From contig JAJFUQ010000009.1 of NCBI GenBank assembly GCA_021372355.1, forward strand, positions 1-40,820: 40,820 nt of DNA, read 5' to 3'. The notes under the pieces were generated by a model. It saw only the letters and a list, made by a program, of their open reading frames with translations, was not told the DNA's origin and searched no databases. This DNA comes from Nocardiaceae bacterium. GTDB lineage: Bacteria; Actinomycetota; Actinomycetes; Mycobacteriales; Mycobacteriaceae. Both the position numbers and the translations under genes were made by a program. The stretch's first letter is position 1; every line of letters begins with the position of its first letter. Below, piece after piece: positions 17,871 to 25,997 of the stretch.

Positions 17871-18122
17871 GTCGCATTCCCATTTGGTGCAGAGATCAGA
17901 ACGGAGGGGCTGACCCTTCCGCCCGGCTCCCGCGTGGCGATCACCGGCCCCAGCGGCGCCGGAAAGATGCACATCGGCGGCGTGGGGGTCGGTGACGTCC
18001 TGCTTCGCCAATTGCTCGACCGTGGTTCCGGACTCGTTGCGGCCGACCGAACGGTCGTCGTCGTCACGCATCAGCTTCCGCAATGGACCCGGGCCGACCA
18101 CGTCATCGAGGTCAAACCCGGT
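17871..18122 (+). pseudogene. Remnant of an ABC-transporter ATPase (CydC/CydD-like), internally deleted
   Basis: The plus-strand frame reads GLTLPPGSRVAITGPSGAGK, an ABC nucleotide-binding domain up to its Walker A lysine, and then jumps almost at once to DVLLRQLLDRGSGLVAADRT and VVVVTHQLPQWTRADHVIEV, the segment just after Walker B with its H-loop. The Q-loop, signature motif and Walker B, about 100 residues, are missing, so it cannot be an active ATPase. The wording of the pieces is closest to cytochrome bd assembly exporters CydC/CydD, an inference from memory. No start or membrane domain is present upstream. It is left stranded between the small-protein gene and the AAA ATPase gene and marks a past deletion or rearrangement. 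Confidence 0.7.
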
Positions 18123-18146
18123 GCCAGGGACCAGCTGACAGCGGCG

Positions 18147-19340
18147 TCAGCTCTCGTCGGCCTGTCGACGCAGGTACTTGCCGAAGTGCGGCACGGTGAA
18201 GCCGATCGTTCCGCGCTCGGCGGAGTAGATCAGCCCCTTCTTGATGAGACCGTCCCGCGCGGGTGACACCGAGGCCGGCTTGCGACCGAGATGCTTCGCG
18301 ATGTTGGCCGTCGACACCGGGCCGTCGTCGCCCGAGAGATCGGCCATCGCCCGCATGTACTCGCGCTCAGCGGGCGTCGCACGCTCGTAGCGCGAACCGA
18401 AGAATCCGACCGCAAGTTCCTCTTCGGCTATCGGTGCCGCGACCTTGACGTCGCGCGCCGTGATCGGACTGTCGGCCGCTTCGTCCCACGTCGCCTTTCC
18501 GTACGCCTGCACGAAGAACGGGTAACCGTCGGCGGCCTGATAGAGCAGGTCGAGCGCCTCGTCGGTGAACTTCACGTCCTCGCGCTCGGCCGGCAGGATC
18601 AGAGCCTGGTCGAAGGACTTGCGATCAAGGCGATCGATGCGGTGATAGCTGAACAGGCGCTCCGAGTACGACTTCTGGGCCGACAGCAGGGCCGGCAGGT
18701 GCGGGAGTCCCGCACCGACGACGATGAGCGGCAGGCCGTTCTGGCTCAGTTCGTGGCAGGCACCGCAGATCGCGGACAGGTCGTCAGACCGGATGTCCTG
18801 CATCTCGTCGATGAAGATGCCGATCCCGACGCCGACGTCCTGTGCCAGGGATGCGGCATCCATGAGCAGTTCGACGAGGTCGATCTCGATGTCGCCGGAG
18901 TCGGCGCGGCCACTGACGGCCGGCACATCGATGCCCGGCTGCCACCGGTCGCGCAGCGCCTTGTCCGCCGACGCGCGCAAGGCGAACGACTTCAGGACAC
19001 CGAGGAACTCGTCGACCCGCTCGGCGTCTCGATGTGTGCTCGCGACCGACCGGATCGCCATGTGCAGCGCCGACGACAGCGGGCGGCGAAGATCCTGATC
19101 GGGACGGGCTTCGATCTTCCCGGTACCCCAGCCCCGGGCGATTGCCGCCGAGCGAAGCTGGTTGAGCAGCACGGTCTTTCCGACGCCGCGCAGGCCGGTG
19201 AGGACGACCGAACGCTCCGGCCTCGACCGGGAGATTCGTTCGAGCACGACATCGAAGGCATCGAGCTGGCGGTCACGACCGGCAAGCTCCGGCGGGCGCT
19301 GTCCGGCGCCGGGGGCATAGGGATTCCGAACCGGGTCCAT
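18147..19340 (-). CDS. AAA family ATPase with C-terminal winged helix (ORC/CDC6-like)
   Basis: 397 residues. Walker A is GLRGVGKT (49-56), Walker B IFIDEMQD (175-182), and a sensor-1-like VVGAGLPHLPAL follows near 212-224. The lid subdomain (SFDQALILPAE to AADGYPFFVQAYG) is typical of the Orc1/Cdc6-like and STAND-like ATPase group. The last 80 residues (VSTANIAKHLGRKPASVSPA, then a GLIYSAERGTIGFTVPHFG wing) form a winged helix, so DNA binding is likely. The role is not known; related ATPases occur singly in many Mycobacteriales. No clear ribosome-binding site precedes the ATG at 19340. It lies between two homologous small-protein genes on the same strand, and a 7-bp inverted repeat lies 39 bases upstream. 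Confidence 0.82.
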   Translation of the reverse strand: MDPVRNPYAPGAGQRPPELAGRDRQLDAFDVVLERISRSRPERSVVLTGLRGVGKTVLLNQLRSAAIARGWGTGKIEARPDQDLRRPLSSALHMAIRSVASTHRDAERVDEFLGVLKSFALRASADKALRDRWQPGIDVPAVSGRADSGDIEIDLVELLMDAASLAQDVGVGIGIFIDEMQDIRSDDLSAICGACHELSQNGLPLIVVGAGLPHLPALLSAQKSYSERLFSYHRIDRLDRKSFDQALILPAEREDVKFTDEALDLLYQAADGYPFFVQAYGKATWDEAADSPITARDVKVAAPIAEEELAVGFFGSRYERATPAEREYMRAMADLSGDDGPVSTANIAKHLGRKPASVSPARDGLIKKGLIYSAERGTIGFTVPHFGKYLRRQADES

Positions 19341-19378
19341 GGACCGAAGGTAAGTCGGCTCGAGGACAATATCGGCTT

Positions 19379-19398
19379 CTCTAGGGCGTGTCCTAGAG
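19379..19398. promoter_or_regulatory. Inverted repeat upstream of AAA ATPase gene
   Basis: CTCTAGG and CCTAGAG form a perfect 7-bp repeat around a six-base spacer (GCGTGT). It lies between the stop of the small gene at 19414 and the ATPase start at 19340, so it could be an operator for the ATPase gene or a weak terminator for the small gene. Confidence 0.45.
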
Positions 19399-19413
19399 GT
19401 CGTTATTCATCCC

Positions 19414-19620
19414 TTAACTTGCCGCAACAGAATCGCCGCGCGCCCCTTCGGACAGGCGCCAGTACGCCAGCCGTTCGACCAGTTCGGGCAGGGCCTCCGG
19501 GGGCGTGCCGCTCAGGTCATCGCGACACATCTCGACGGTCTCCTCGATCACCTCCGCCGGAATACGCGGAAACTGCACCGACAGTCGCGTCACGGTCGAC
19601 TCGATCAAGGCGTTCGTCAT
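19414..19620 (-). CDS. Small helical protein, three-helix-bundle dimerization type (copy B)
   Basis: 68 residues from the ATG at 19620, which has GGAGG six bases upstream; the longer frame from 19644 lacks such a site. The pattern VTRLSVQFPRIPAEVIEETV, a CRDDL turn and LPELVERLAYWRLS fits the small three-helix-bundle proteins of Mycobacteriales (RLxxxFP...VPxLVERxARxRL). Its C-terminal half is clearly related to the protein at 17419-17655. Function is unknown for the family. It is upstream of the AAA ATPase gene on the same strand, 73 bases away, so co-transcription is possible, although an inverted repeat lies between them. Confidence 0.72.
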   Translation of the reverse strand: MTNALIESTVTRLSVQFPRIPAEVIEETVEMCRDDLSGTPPEALPELVERLAYWRLSEGARGDSVAAS

Positions 19621-19674
19621 TCGTCCCTCCAGGTGGGTAACCAATCCTTACCCGGAGGGGACGAACGCCAAACG

Positions 19675-22113
19675 TCAGACTGCTTCCACCCGGGCCGGCA
19701 CGTACTTGTGCCACGGGGTTCCCGCGATCGGATCCTGGTACCGCGTCGAGGTGAGGTCGTTCGGCGAGATACCCACTCCCGCACCGTCCGCGGCGGGAGT
19801 CACGTTGTCGACGCCGAGCCCGTTCGGCAGGGTGACGTGGCCGGACCGGAGGGTGTCGGTGATCTCCGCCGTCGTGACCGCGGAGCCGGCTTCGGTCGTC
19901 ACGCGAACCGTCGAGCCGTTCTCGATGCCGAGGTTCTCGGCGTCCTCCGGACTGATGCGAAGCGATCCGCCGGCATCGCGGCGACGCCAGCCCGAGTCGC
20001 GAATGATCGTGTTCGCGGTGAACGCGCGGCGCTCACCCGCGGCCAGGACCAGCGGATACTCGGGGGTGGTCCAGCCTGGTTCCTCGTCCCGCAGCGCGTG
20101 CAGCTGAGCGACAAGCTCCGGGATGTGCACGCGGAACCGCCGGTCCGGATAGCGGACGTAGTGCCAGGTGTCCTCCCACTCGTCGACGGTGAACGTCACT
20201 CCCGACCGCTCATTGAGGACCGCCTCGAAGAGCTTCTCGCCTGGTTCCAGCCCATTCCCGGTGAAGCCTGCGTTCCGCACACCCTTCGGGTAGCTCGTGG
20301 CGCACATGTGGGACACACCCCAGAGCGCGGCGGCACCGCGCATCTTCGGCGGCAGCGTCTCGCCGAGCGTCTCGTACAGCACGTGCGAAGCGACCTTCAG
20401 GAGACTGGGGTCGGCCATTCCTGCTGAGAAGAACGCGACCGCGAACGCCGATCGGCCGGCGTGGGCAGCGGACCGCAGACGCTTGATCGTGGCATCGGGA
20501 ACAACCTTCAGCTCCCGCATGAGCCGCGCGTAGATCTCCGGCTCGGCCAGCGTTCCAGACAGCGGGTCGAGGATCGGCGCACGCAGCTGGAAGCTGTTGT
20601 GCGGGAATTCGAAGTTGAAGAACGTTGCTTCCGGCTTCTCGAACTGGCTGCTCGCCGGCAGGACGTAGTGCGCACGACGTGCGGTTTCGGTGAACGCGAC
20701 ATCGACCACGACAACCAGATCGAGGGCGTCGAGCGCGGCCTTCATCCGCGTGGACTCGGCGAGCGAGTGGGCGGGGTTCGAGCTGTCAATCCACATGCAG
20801 CGGAAGCGATCCGGATGGTCGGTCAGGATCTCGTCGGGAATCGAGTTGGCGGGCATGAGTCCGCCGATGATGCGCGCGCCCGTGACCGGCGTGGTTCGCG
20901 AGCCGGAACCGCCGGTCGAGACGGATACCGACGGTGCCGGCATCCGGCGCAGAATCTCGGCGAAGGCGGTGTTAGTGATCGAGCCCGCGCCCCGAGTCGC
21001 CAGCGCCGTGAGTCCGGAAACCGCCACTGCACCGTTGTGCATCGCCGACGCGATTGCCTTCTGCTTGATGAGGTCGACTCGCGAGGGCTGCTTCTTCGGC
21101 CGCGGCGCGCCACCGGCGGCGAGCGGTGCGAACGACGAATGCATGCCCATCGTTCCCTTGCGGGCGAAATTGCCGGTCAGAATCCACAGGAATTTCTGCA
21201 GGTAGGACGACAGCGTGCTGTGCGGTGCCTGCTGAATCCCGAGGTCCTCATAGGTCGCGACGGTGTCGGACTCGGCAATCCGGCGTGCAGCCTGACGGAT
21301 CAAGTCGGCGTCGACGCCACATCGCTCGGCGAACACCTCGACGTCGACGGCGCGAAATGCGTCCAGAACGGGTTCGGCATCGACGGTGTGCTCGGCAATG
21401 AACGCGTGGTTGACCAGATCCTCTTGGATCAGGACGGCAACCATCGCGGCGAGACACCACGCGTCGGTCCCGGGACGGACTTGGAGGTGAATGTCCGCGA
21501 GGTCGGCGGTCTCAGTACGGCGCGGATCGAGCACGATCATCGTCCGGTTGGGATCGGCGGCGATCTCCTTGAGCACCGGCCGCGACCGCGGGAAACTGTG
21601 CGACTGCCAGGGGTTCTTGCCGACGAACACGACGGTCTGCGCGTGTTCGAAGTCGCCTTTGGTGTGATTGCCGTACATCTTGCCGTCGACGAACATCTCG
21701 CCCGTCTTTTCCTGGGCAAGCGCGTTGCTGTAGTACTTCGAGCCGACCGCGGCCTGGAAGGCGGTCGCGTAGGTGCGCCCGAGGTGATTACCTTGGCCGC
21801 CGCCGCCATAGAACAGGATCTGCTGGCCTGGGATCGTCGAGATCTTCGCCGCGATCTCCGAAATTGCGGTGTCCCAGTCGATTTCCTCGTAGGTCCCGTC
21901 CGGGCGGCGGCGCAGCGGCGAGGTCAGCCGTTTGCCGCCGTTCTGATAGTGATCAAGCCGAAGCGCCTTCTCGCACTTGTAGCCCTGCGAGGAGGGATGG
22001 TTCTTGTCACCGCGAATCGTCTTGAACGTGCGACCTTCGAGTTCGACCGTGATGCCGCAGTTGCATTCACAGAGGATGCACGCGGTGACGTGCTCGTTCC
22101 TGGGGTTTACCAT
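19675..22113 (-). CDS. Molybdopterin-dependent oxidoreductase (bis-MGD, 4Fe-4S)
   Basis: 812 residues from the ATG at 22113, which has GGAG six bases upstream; an in-frame ATG at 22125 is less well placed. N-terminal CILCECNCG gives Cys12, 15 and 19, and Cys47 (GYKCEKA) completes a [4Fe-4S] site of the formate dehydrogenase/NarB branch. The molybdopterin domain follows (VFVGKNPWQSHSFPRSRP; IVLDPRRTETADLADIHLQV), and the C-terminal dinucleotide-binding domain ends with LPNGLGVD and WHKYVPARVEA. There is no Tat signal, so it should be cytoplasmic. The molybdenum ligand is not obvious from the motif, so the substrate cannot be named. A TetR gene lies directly upstream on the same strand with an 8-bp inverted repeat between, which suggests local regulation. 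Confidence 0.88.
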   Translation of the reverse strand: MVNPRNEHVTACILCECNCGITVELEGRTFKTIRGDKNHPSSQGYKCEKALRLDHYQNGGKRLTSPLRRRPDGTYEEIDWDTAISEIAAKISTIPGQQILFYGGGGQGNHLGRTYATAFQAAVGSKYYSNALAQEKTGEMFVDGKMYGNHTKGDFEHAQTVVFVGKNPWQSHSFPRSRPVLKEIAADPNRTMIVLDPRRTETADLADIHLQVRPGTDAWCLAAMVAVLIQEDLVNHAFIAEHTVDAEPVLDAFRAVDVEVFAERCGVDADLIRQAARRIAESDTVATYEDLGIQQAPHSTLSSYLQKFLWILTGNFARKGTMGMHSSFAPLAAGGAPRPKKQPSRVDLIKQKAIASAMHNGAVAVSGLTALATRGAGSITNTAFAEILRRMPAPSVSVSTGGSGSRTTPVTGARIIGGLMPANSIPDEILTDHPDRFRCMWIDSSNPAHSLAESTRMKAALDALDLVVVVDVAFTETARRAHYVLPASSQFEKPEATFFNFEFPHNSFQLRAPILDPLSGTLAEPEIYARLMRELKVVPDATIKRLRSAAHAGRSAFAVAFFSAGMADPSLLKVASHVLYETLGETLPPKMRGAAALWGVSHMCATSYPKGVRNAGFTGNGLEPGEKLFEAVLNERSGVTFTVDEWEDTWHYVRYPDRRFRVHIPELVAQLHALRDEEPGWTTPEYPLVLAAGERRAFTANTIIRDSGWRRRDAGGSLRISPEDAENLGIENGSTVRVTTEAGSAVTTAEITDTLRSGHVTLPNGLGVDNVTPAADGAGVGISPNDLTSTRYQDPIAGTPWHKYVPARVEAV

Positions 22114-22125
22114 CGTGAGCTCCAT

Positions 22126-22151
22126 CGCGTTATGACGAACGGTATAACGCG
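22126..22151. promoter_or_regulatory. Perfect 8-bp inverted repeat, candidate TetR operator
   Basis: CGCGTTAT (22126-22133) and ATAACGCG (22144-22151) are exact complements around a 10-base spacer. The repeat fills the gap between the TetR gene stop (22156) and the oxidoreductase start, the expected place for an operator over the oxidoreductase promoter. Confidence 0.6.
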
Positions 22152-22155
22152 AAGA

Positions 22156-22710
22156 TTAATGGGCCGCGAGCTGCGACGTCAAGAACCGCTCGACGCGGTC
22201 GAGCGCGTCCGTCGACTTCTGGGCCTGGCAGACAAGGAGAGCGCCCTCGATCGCCGAAACCGCCGCCGAGGCGGCATCTTCGGCCTGCCCGACCGGATAT
22301 CCGGCCTGCCATAACGCGGCCGACAAGGCGCGTTGCCACATGACGAAGGCCTCACCCGCCGCCGTCGCCGCGCCCGCTGATTCCGCACCCGCGAGAGCAC
22401 CCGCAGCGATCGGGCATCCGTACTCGAAATCGCTGGCCACGAGCCGTTTTCGGAAGTAGTCGACGATTTTCGCGAGCGCCTCGGTCGGTCCGCGTTCGGC
22501 ACAGAGACGGTTGATCACAGCGGTCATGAGACGTCCGGCGGCAAGCGTCGATTCCTCCGCCAGCTGGGACTTTCCACCCGGGAAGTAGTGGTACACCGAA
22601 CCCCGCGGCCCGCCCGAACGTTCGATGACATCGGCGATCGAGGTGCCGGCCACGCCACGCTCAGCGAACATCTCGATGGCCCCCGCGATGATCCGATCTC
22701 GTGCGTCCAT
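22156..22710 (-). CDS. TetR/AcrR family transcriptional regulator
   Basis: 184 residues. Residues 5-50 are the TetR DNA-binding domain: IIAGAIEMFAERGVAGTSIA, then the recognition helix region RGSVYHYFPGGKSQL. The C-terminal ligand domain with CPIAAGALAGAESAG resembles the LmrA/YxaF-like subgroup that responds to small aromatic molecules. It is upstream of the molybdopterin oxidoreductase gene on the same strand and divergent from the lipoprotein gene, and probably controls one or both. The ATG at 22710 follows a TAGACT -10 box by exactly seven bases, so its mRNA may be leaderless. Ligand unknown. Confidence 0.92.
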   Translation of the reverse strand: MDARDRIIAGAIEMFAERGVAGTSIADVIERSGGPRGSVYHYFPGGKSQLAEESTLAAGRLMTAVINRLCAERGPTEALAKIVDYFRKRLVASDFEYGCPIAAGALAGAESAGAATAAGEAFVMWQRALSAALWQAGYPVGQAEDAASAAVSAIEGALLVCQAQKSTDALDRVERFLTSQLAAH

Positions 22711-22736
22711 ACCGATAAGTCTATGTCATTTGGTAT
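22709..22736 (-). promoter_or_regulatory. Leaderless promoter and possible autoregulatory site of TetR gene
   Basis: On the minus strand TAGACT (22718-22723) fits the actinobacterial -10 pattern TANNNT and ends seven bases before the ATG, which places the start of transcription at the A of the ATG. ATACC and GGTAT at the two ends (22732-22736 and 22709-22713) form outer half-sites that a TetR dimer could use. No clear -35 box is seen. Confidence 0.45.
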
Positions 22737-22801
22737 ATCCGCTGGTCGCCTATCTTTTCGAATCGGCCGCACACCTCCGCGCGAGGTGAGAAATTCTGGG
22801 C

Positions 22802-23497
22802 ATGTCGATTCGCGCCGCGCTTGCCTTGCTTGGCGCTGCGCTGCTGGTGAGCGGCTGCGGATCGGGAGATTCTTCCAATGTCTCCGCCACGACGTCGGGC
22901 GAGTCCGCGCCCACCGGCGTACTGAAGATCAGCACCGTCGACGCGCACGGCAAGCCGGTCGCCAGCGTCGAGGTCGAGATCGAGCGCGCGCTCGACTGCG
23001 ACATGACGCGCAAGGCGATCTCGCCGGGCACCTCGTTCACCAATCACTTCAGCGGGACCACCGACAAGGCCGGAAAGGTCGAGCTCAAGGAACTGCCGCT
23101 CGGCTGCTACAACATCAGCGTCGACGATCCGGCGGGTGGGCAGCTGGCCGCGGGAAGCCCGCACGCGGCATTCCTCACCGACGTCGAACCCAAGCAATCA
23201 CTCGAGCTGAAGTTCGGGTCGTCGGGTCATGGCTCGGGTGGCGAATGCGACCCGAAAGAGATCTCCGAAGATCTCGACATTCCCGACGAGCAGAAGAACG
23301 CTCAGGCGACGATCGTCGAGTGCGAGCCGAACTGGTCGATCATCAGCTGGGACGTCCCGGGCGACTCACAGCGAGCGGTTCGTGTGTTCGGCGACAAGTG
23401 GGTCACCTACGTGAAGTTCCCAACGGACCGGTGCTGGCAGCAGGCCAGGCACGACGGAGCTCCGAAATCCTTCCAGAAATACTTCCAGTCCTGCTGA
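22802..23497 (+). CDS. Secreted lipoprotein of unknown function
   Basis: 231 residues with a clean lipoprotein signal: MSIR, a hydrophobic stretch ALALLGAALLV, and lipobox LVSGC with Cys19. A short Ser/Thr/Gly linker follows. Residues 40-140 (VLKISTVDAHGKPVASVEVE, LPLGCYNISVDD) look like a beta-sandwich with transthyretin or Cna-B-like wording. The C-terminal part has several Cys (ECDPKE, VECEPNW, TDRCWQQ, final Cys231) that may form disulfides outside the membrane. I do not recognise the family. It is divergent from the TetR gene, so that regulator may control it. Its last 95 bases overlap tail-to-tail with the ligase-acyltransferase gene. Confidence 0.82.
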   Translation: MSIRAALALLGAALLVSGCGSGDSSNVSATTSGESAPTGVLKISTVDAHGKPVASVEVEIERALDCDMTRKAISPGTSFTNHFSGTTDKAGKVELKELPLGCYNISVDDPAGGQLAAGSPHAAFLTDVEPKQSLELKFGSSGHGSGGECDPKEISEDLDIPDEQKNAQATIVECEPNWSIISWDVPGDSQRAVRVFGDKWVTYVKFPTDRCWQQARHDGAPKSFQKYFQSC

Positions 23498-25883
23498 CGA
23501 GCCACCACCCGGCGATGCCCGCGACGAGGCTCAGCGCGATTGCCGGGACTGGATGGCCCGCCAGGGGATCGAGGATCTGCCAGTGCACCAGGTAGATGTA
23601 CAGCGAGGCACCGGCGAGGACGCTCAGCACTGGGATCACGAACGCCGGCACGCGCACGGTCGGAAGCCAGATGAGCAACACGATTCCGCCGAGAACGATC
23701 AGATCGCGCTGCGTCGTGGTGAAGTAGCCCATCGTCGATACGGTCGCTGCAACGGTCACGACCAGGCGCATCTGGTTGGACACCGCCTTCGCCGCCGCCC
23801 AACCGATGACGAAGAAGAACGTCGCATGCAGCGTCGACCAGCGCTGATCGCCGGAGTGAAAACCCAACGCGTCGAAGCGCACGAGCAATGCGACGGCCAG
23901 GACGCTCAGTGCGAAACCCATCGGGAAGTGGCGTTCGAGGCGATCCGCCTGTGGAATCGCGACCACCGCCGTGGCGAGCAGCAGAATCTGCACGATGATC
24001 TCGATGAACCACAGATGACCCTGCGTAGGTCCGTCCGGTCCGAGGAGCTTCTGCATCAGCAGAAGGTTCGTCACGCCGTAATAGTGGGTTCCGGCGACCA
24101 TGACGACACCGATCCACAGGATGCTCGGCACCGCGATTCCGACGACCGTCGACAGCGCATGCCGCACTCGTTCGACCCGACTCTTCCCGGTGAGCACGAA
24201 GCGCGCGAAGTTGAAGCCCGCCACCGAGAGCAGCACGTGCGCGCCGCCCCACAGCGCGAACAATCCCGCGTGCGACCCGACGACGAGAACGATCGCGACC
24301 GCGCGCAGCACCAGACTCGTCTCGACTGAGCGCAGACCAGACCGCCGCGCCGCCGGACGGAGACTGCCGACCGGAGTCGTGTGCCAATTCGGCGGCAGAT
24401 GCCCCAGAAGACGCTCGAGGCGTACCGACATCGTGACGTAAGACAGCGAGTCACCACCGAGGTCGACGAACGTGCTCGACGCCGAAACCTCATCGCGGGC
24501 AATCCCGACCACGTCGGCGAACAGCGCCTGCACGTCGGAGATATCCGCCAAACCGGCGCCCAGCATCCGGATCGTCGGGTAGTCCGGCTTGCCGGACGGC
24601 AGCCGCGGAATCGCGTCGACCGCGCATTCTTTGATCGCGCTGCGCGGCAGACCCGAGATCGCCGCCACTCGCCCGATCACCCCGGTGTCGCCTTCGACCG
24701 CAACGACGAGCGTGCCGTCCGATTCCGCGCAGCACGCCGTGATGCCGTCTTGGGCGAGTTCGGACTCGATGCGCTGCAGGTCGATCCGCAGGCCGAAGAT
24801 CTTCGCGAACCGCGACTTCCGGCCGATGATCTCGACCAGGCCACCCTTGGTGAACCGGGCGAGATCGCCGGTGCGGAGCCGGTCAACGGTGCGACCCAGA
24901 CCGAGGTCGGAGCCGCGTTCGGCGTAGCCCATCATGACGTTCGGGCCCGAGTAGATCAGTTCGCCCGAGTCGTCGATGTCGAAGTGCCCGCCGGGCACCG
25001 CGACGCCGATGCTGCCGGGATGGTCGACGGCGAGGTCCGGAGGCAGATAGCCCATGCGGGCCGTCGCTTCGGTGGCGCCGTACATGACGTAGAGATCCCA
25101 GCCGCGGCGCTGGCCGAGTTCGGCGAAGTGCCGGACTCGATCCGGCCCGAGACGCCCGCCGGCCTGCGTGACGTACCGCAGCGACGGCAGTTCCATCTCG
25201 TCGAAGCCGGTGCGATCGAGCAGGTCGAACGTGTGCGGTACACCCGCGAACGACGTGCAGCCCCACCTCCGGAACTCGTCCCAGAACTCCCGGTCGACCA
25301 CCGAGTGCTCGTTGAGCACGATCGACGCACCGGCAAGGAGATGGCTATGGAGCACCGAGAGGCCGTAGCAGTAGTACGGCGGCAGGGTCGTGATCGCGCG
25401 ATCGCGGCTGGTCAGATGCAGGTAGCCGGCGATCGAGGCCGCGTTGGACAGCAGGTTCCGGTACGACAAGCGCACGAGTTTGGGCGATCCCGTAGAACCC
25501 GACGTGCTGAGGAGCAACGCGAGGTCTGGGTGCAGGTCGTGGGCGGTCGTGCGGCGGATCTCAGTGGTCGCCCATTTCCCGTTTCGGCTCGCGATCACGA
25601 CGTCCGGATCGTAAGTAGCCACGACGTCCTGATTGTTCGAGCCCGCCAGCAGCACGACATTGCCGGCCGAGAGCGCACCGAGGTAGTTGACGATTCCGTC
25701 GATGTCGTTCTCGGCCTCGATCAGTACAAGTCGTCGCTCGGTCCCGAGCCGGTCGGCAACCTCGTTGACGCGATCCGCCAGTGCTCGATAGGTCAGTTCG
25801 GCACCACCGCCGATGAGCGCGGACTGCCCTTCGAACTGCGCCAAGCGTGCCGCCAGCTCACCAGGGTTGGTTAGGCTACGCAC
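23403..25883 (-). CDS. NRPS-like fusion: acyl/aminoacyl-AMP ligase, carrier domain, acyltransferase 3
   Basis: 826 residues from a GTG at 25883. Residues 1-440 are an adenylate-forming domain: P-loop STSGSTGSPK (126-135), VMYGATEATARMG (266-278), RTGD (337-340) and the catalytic Lys432 in LPSGKPDY. Residues 445-500 are a carrier domain, with the phosphopantetheine serine at 479 (DLGGDSLSYV). Residues 520-800 are an integral membrane acyltransferase 3 domain of about ten helices, beginning VLRAVAIVLVVGSHAG with the usual His. The arrangement suggests that an acid is activated, loaded on the carrier and transferred by the membrane domain to a cell-surface or secreted acceptor. Substrate and acceptor are unknown. 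IdeR-like sequences flank the start, so iron control is possible. Confidence 0.85.
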   Translation of the reverse strand: MRSLTNPGELAARLAQFEGQSALIGGGAELTYRALADRVNEVADRLGTERRLVLIEAENDIDGIVNYLGALSAGNVVLLAGSNNQDVVATYDPDVVIASRNGKWATTEIRRTTAHDLHPDLALLLSTSGSTGSPKLVRLSYRNLLSNAASIAGYLHLTSRDRAITTLPPYYCYGLSVLHSHLLAGASIVLNEHSVVDREFWDEFRRWGCTSFAGVPHTFDLLDRTGFDEMELPSLRYVTQAGGRLGPDRVRHFAELGQRRGWDLYVMYGATEATARMGYLPPDLAVDHPGSIGVAVPGGHFDIDDSGELIYSGPNVMMGYAERGSDLGLGRTVDRLRTGDLARFTKGGLVEIIGRKSRFAKIFGLRIDLQRIESELAQDGITACCAESDGTLVVAVEGDTGVIGRVAAISGLPRSAIKECAVDAIPRLPSGKPDYPTIRMLGAGLADISDVQALFADVVGIARDEVSASSTFVDLGGDSLSYVTMSVRLERLLGHLPPNWHTTPVGSLRPAARRSGLRSVETSLVLRAVAIVLVVGSHAGLFALWGGAHVLLSVAGFNFARFVLTGKSRVERVRHALSTVVGIAVPSILWIGVVMVAGTHYYGVTNLLLMQKLLGPDGPTQGHLWFIEIIVQILLLATAVVAIPQADRLERHFPMGFALSVLAVALLVRFDALGFHSGDQRWSTLHATFFFVIGWAAAKAVSNQMRLVVTVAATVSTMGYFTTTQRDLIVLGGIVLLIWLPTVRVPAFVIPVLSVLAGASLYIYLVHWQILDPLAGHPVPAIALSLVAGIAGWWLVSRTGSISGRISELRRAWPAASTGPLGTSRR

Positions 25884-25922
25884 ACTTCTCAGGCTAGCGG
25901 GTTTGGACAGGTTTACCTAACC
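25866..25922. promoter_or_regulatory. Two IdeR/DtxR-box-like sequences around the ligase-acyltransferase start
   Basis: AGGTTTACCTAACC (25909-25922) agrees with 12 of 14 core positions of the IdeR consensus AGGTTAGSCTAACC. GGTTAGGCTA (25869-25878), just inside the gene, matches the left and central part of the same consensus exactly. One lies 26 bases upstream of the GTG start at 25883 and one just downstream of it, where a bound iron-loaded repressor would block transcription. Confidence 0.45.
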
Positions 25923-25970
25923 CTGTGTCGTAAGCCATCGACTTCGATGGCCAACTCCCCTGGCAGGGCA

Positions 25971-25990
25971 ATACCCCAAGGGGGTATAGT
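25971..25990 (+). promoter_or_regulatory. CsoR-type copper operator overlapping a leaderless promoter
   Basis: ATACCCC (25971-25977) and GGGGTAT (25981-25987) form a perfect inverted repeat around AAG, the G-tract operator recognised by copper-sensing CsoR/RicR repressors. TATAGT (25985-25990) is a good -10 box that overlaps the right half-site, and it ends exactly seven bases before the copZ ATG, so the transcript should be leaderless. Copper would release the repressor and open the promoter. Confidence 0.8.
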
Positions 25991-25997
25991 TGCCGGT

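Noticed and set aside
20461..22314. 617-residue open frame on the plus strand
   Set aside because: It lies antisense to the molybdopterin oxidoreductase, whose motifs are clear; the frame is Arg/Gly/Asp-rich with no recognisable domain.
24381..25874. 497-residue open frame on the plus strand
   Set aside because: It is antisense to the adenylation domain, with no motif and shadow-type composition.
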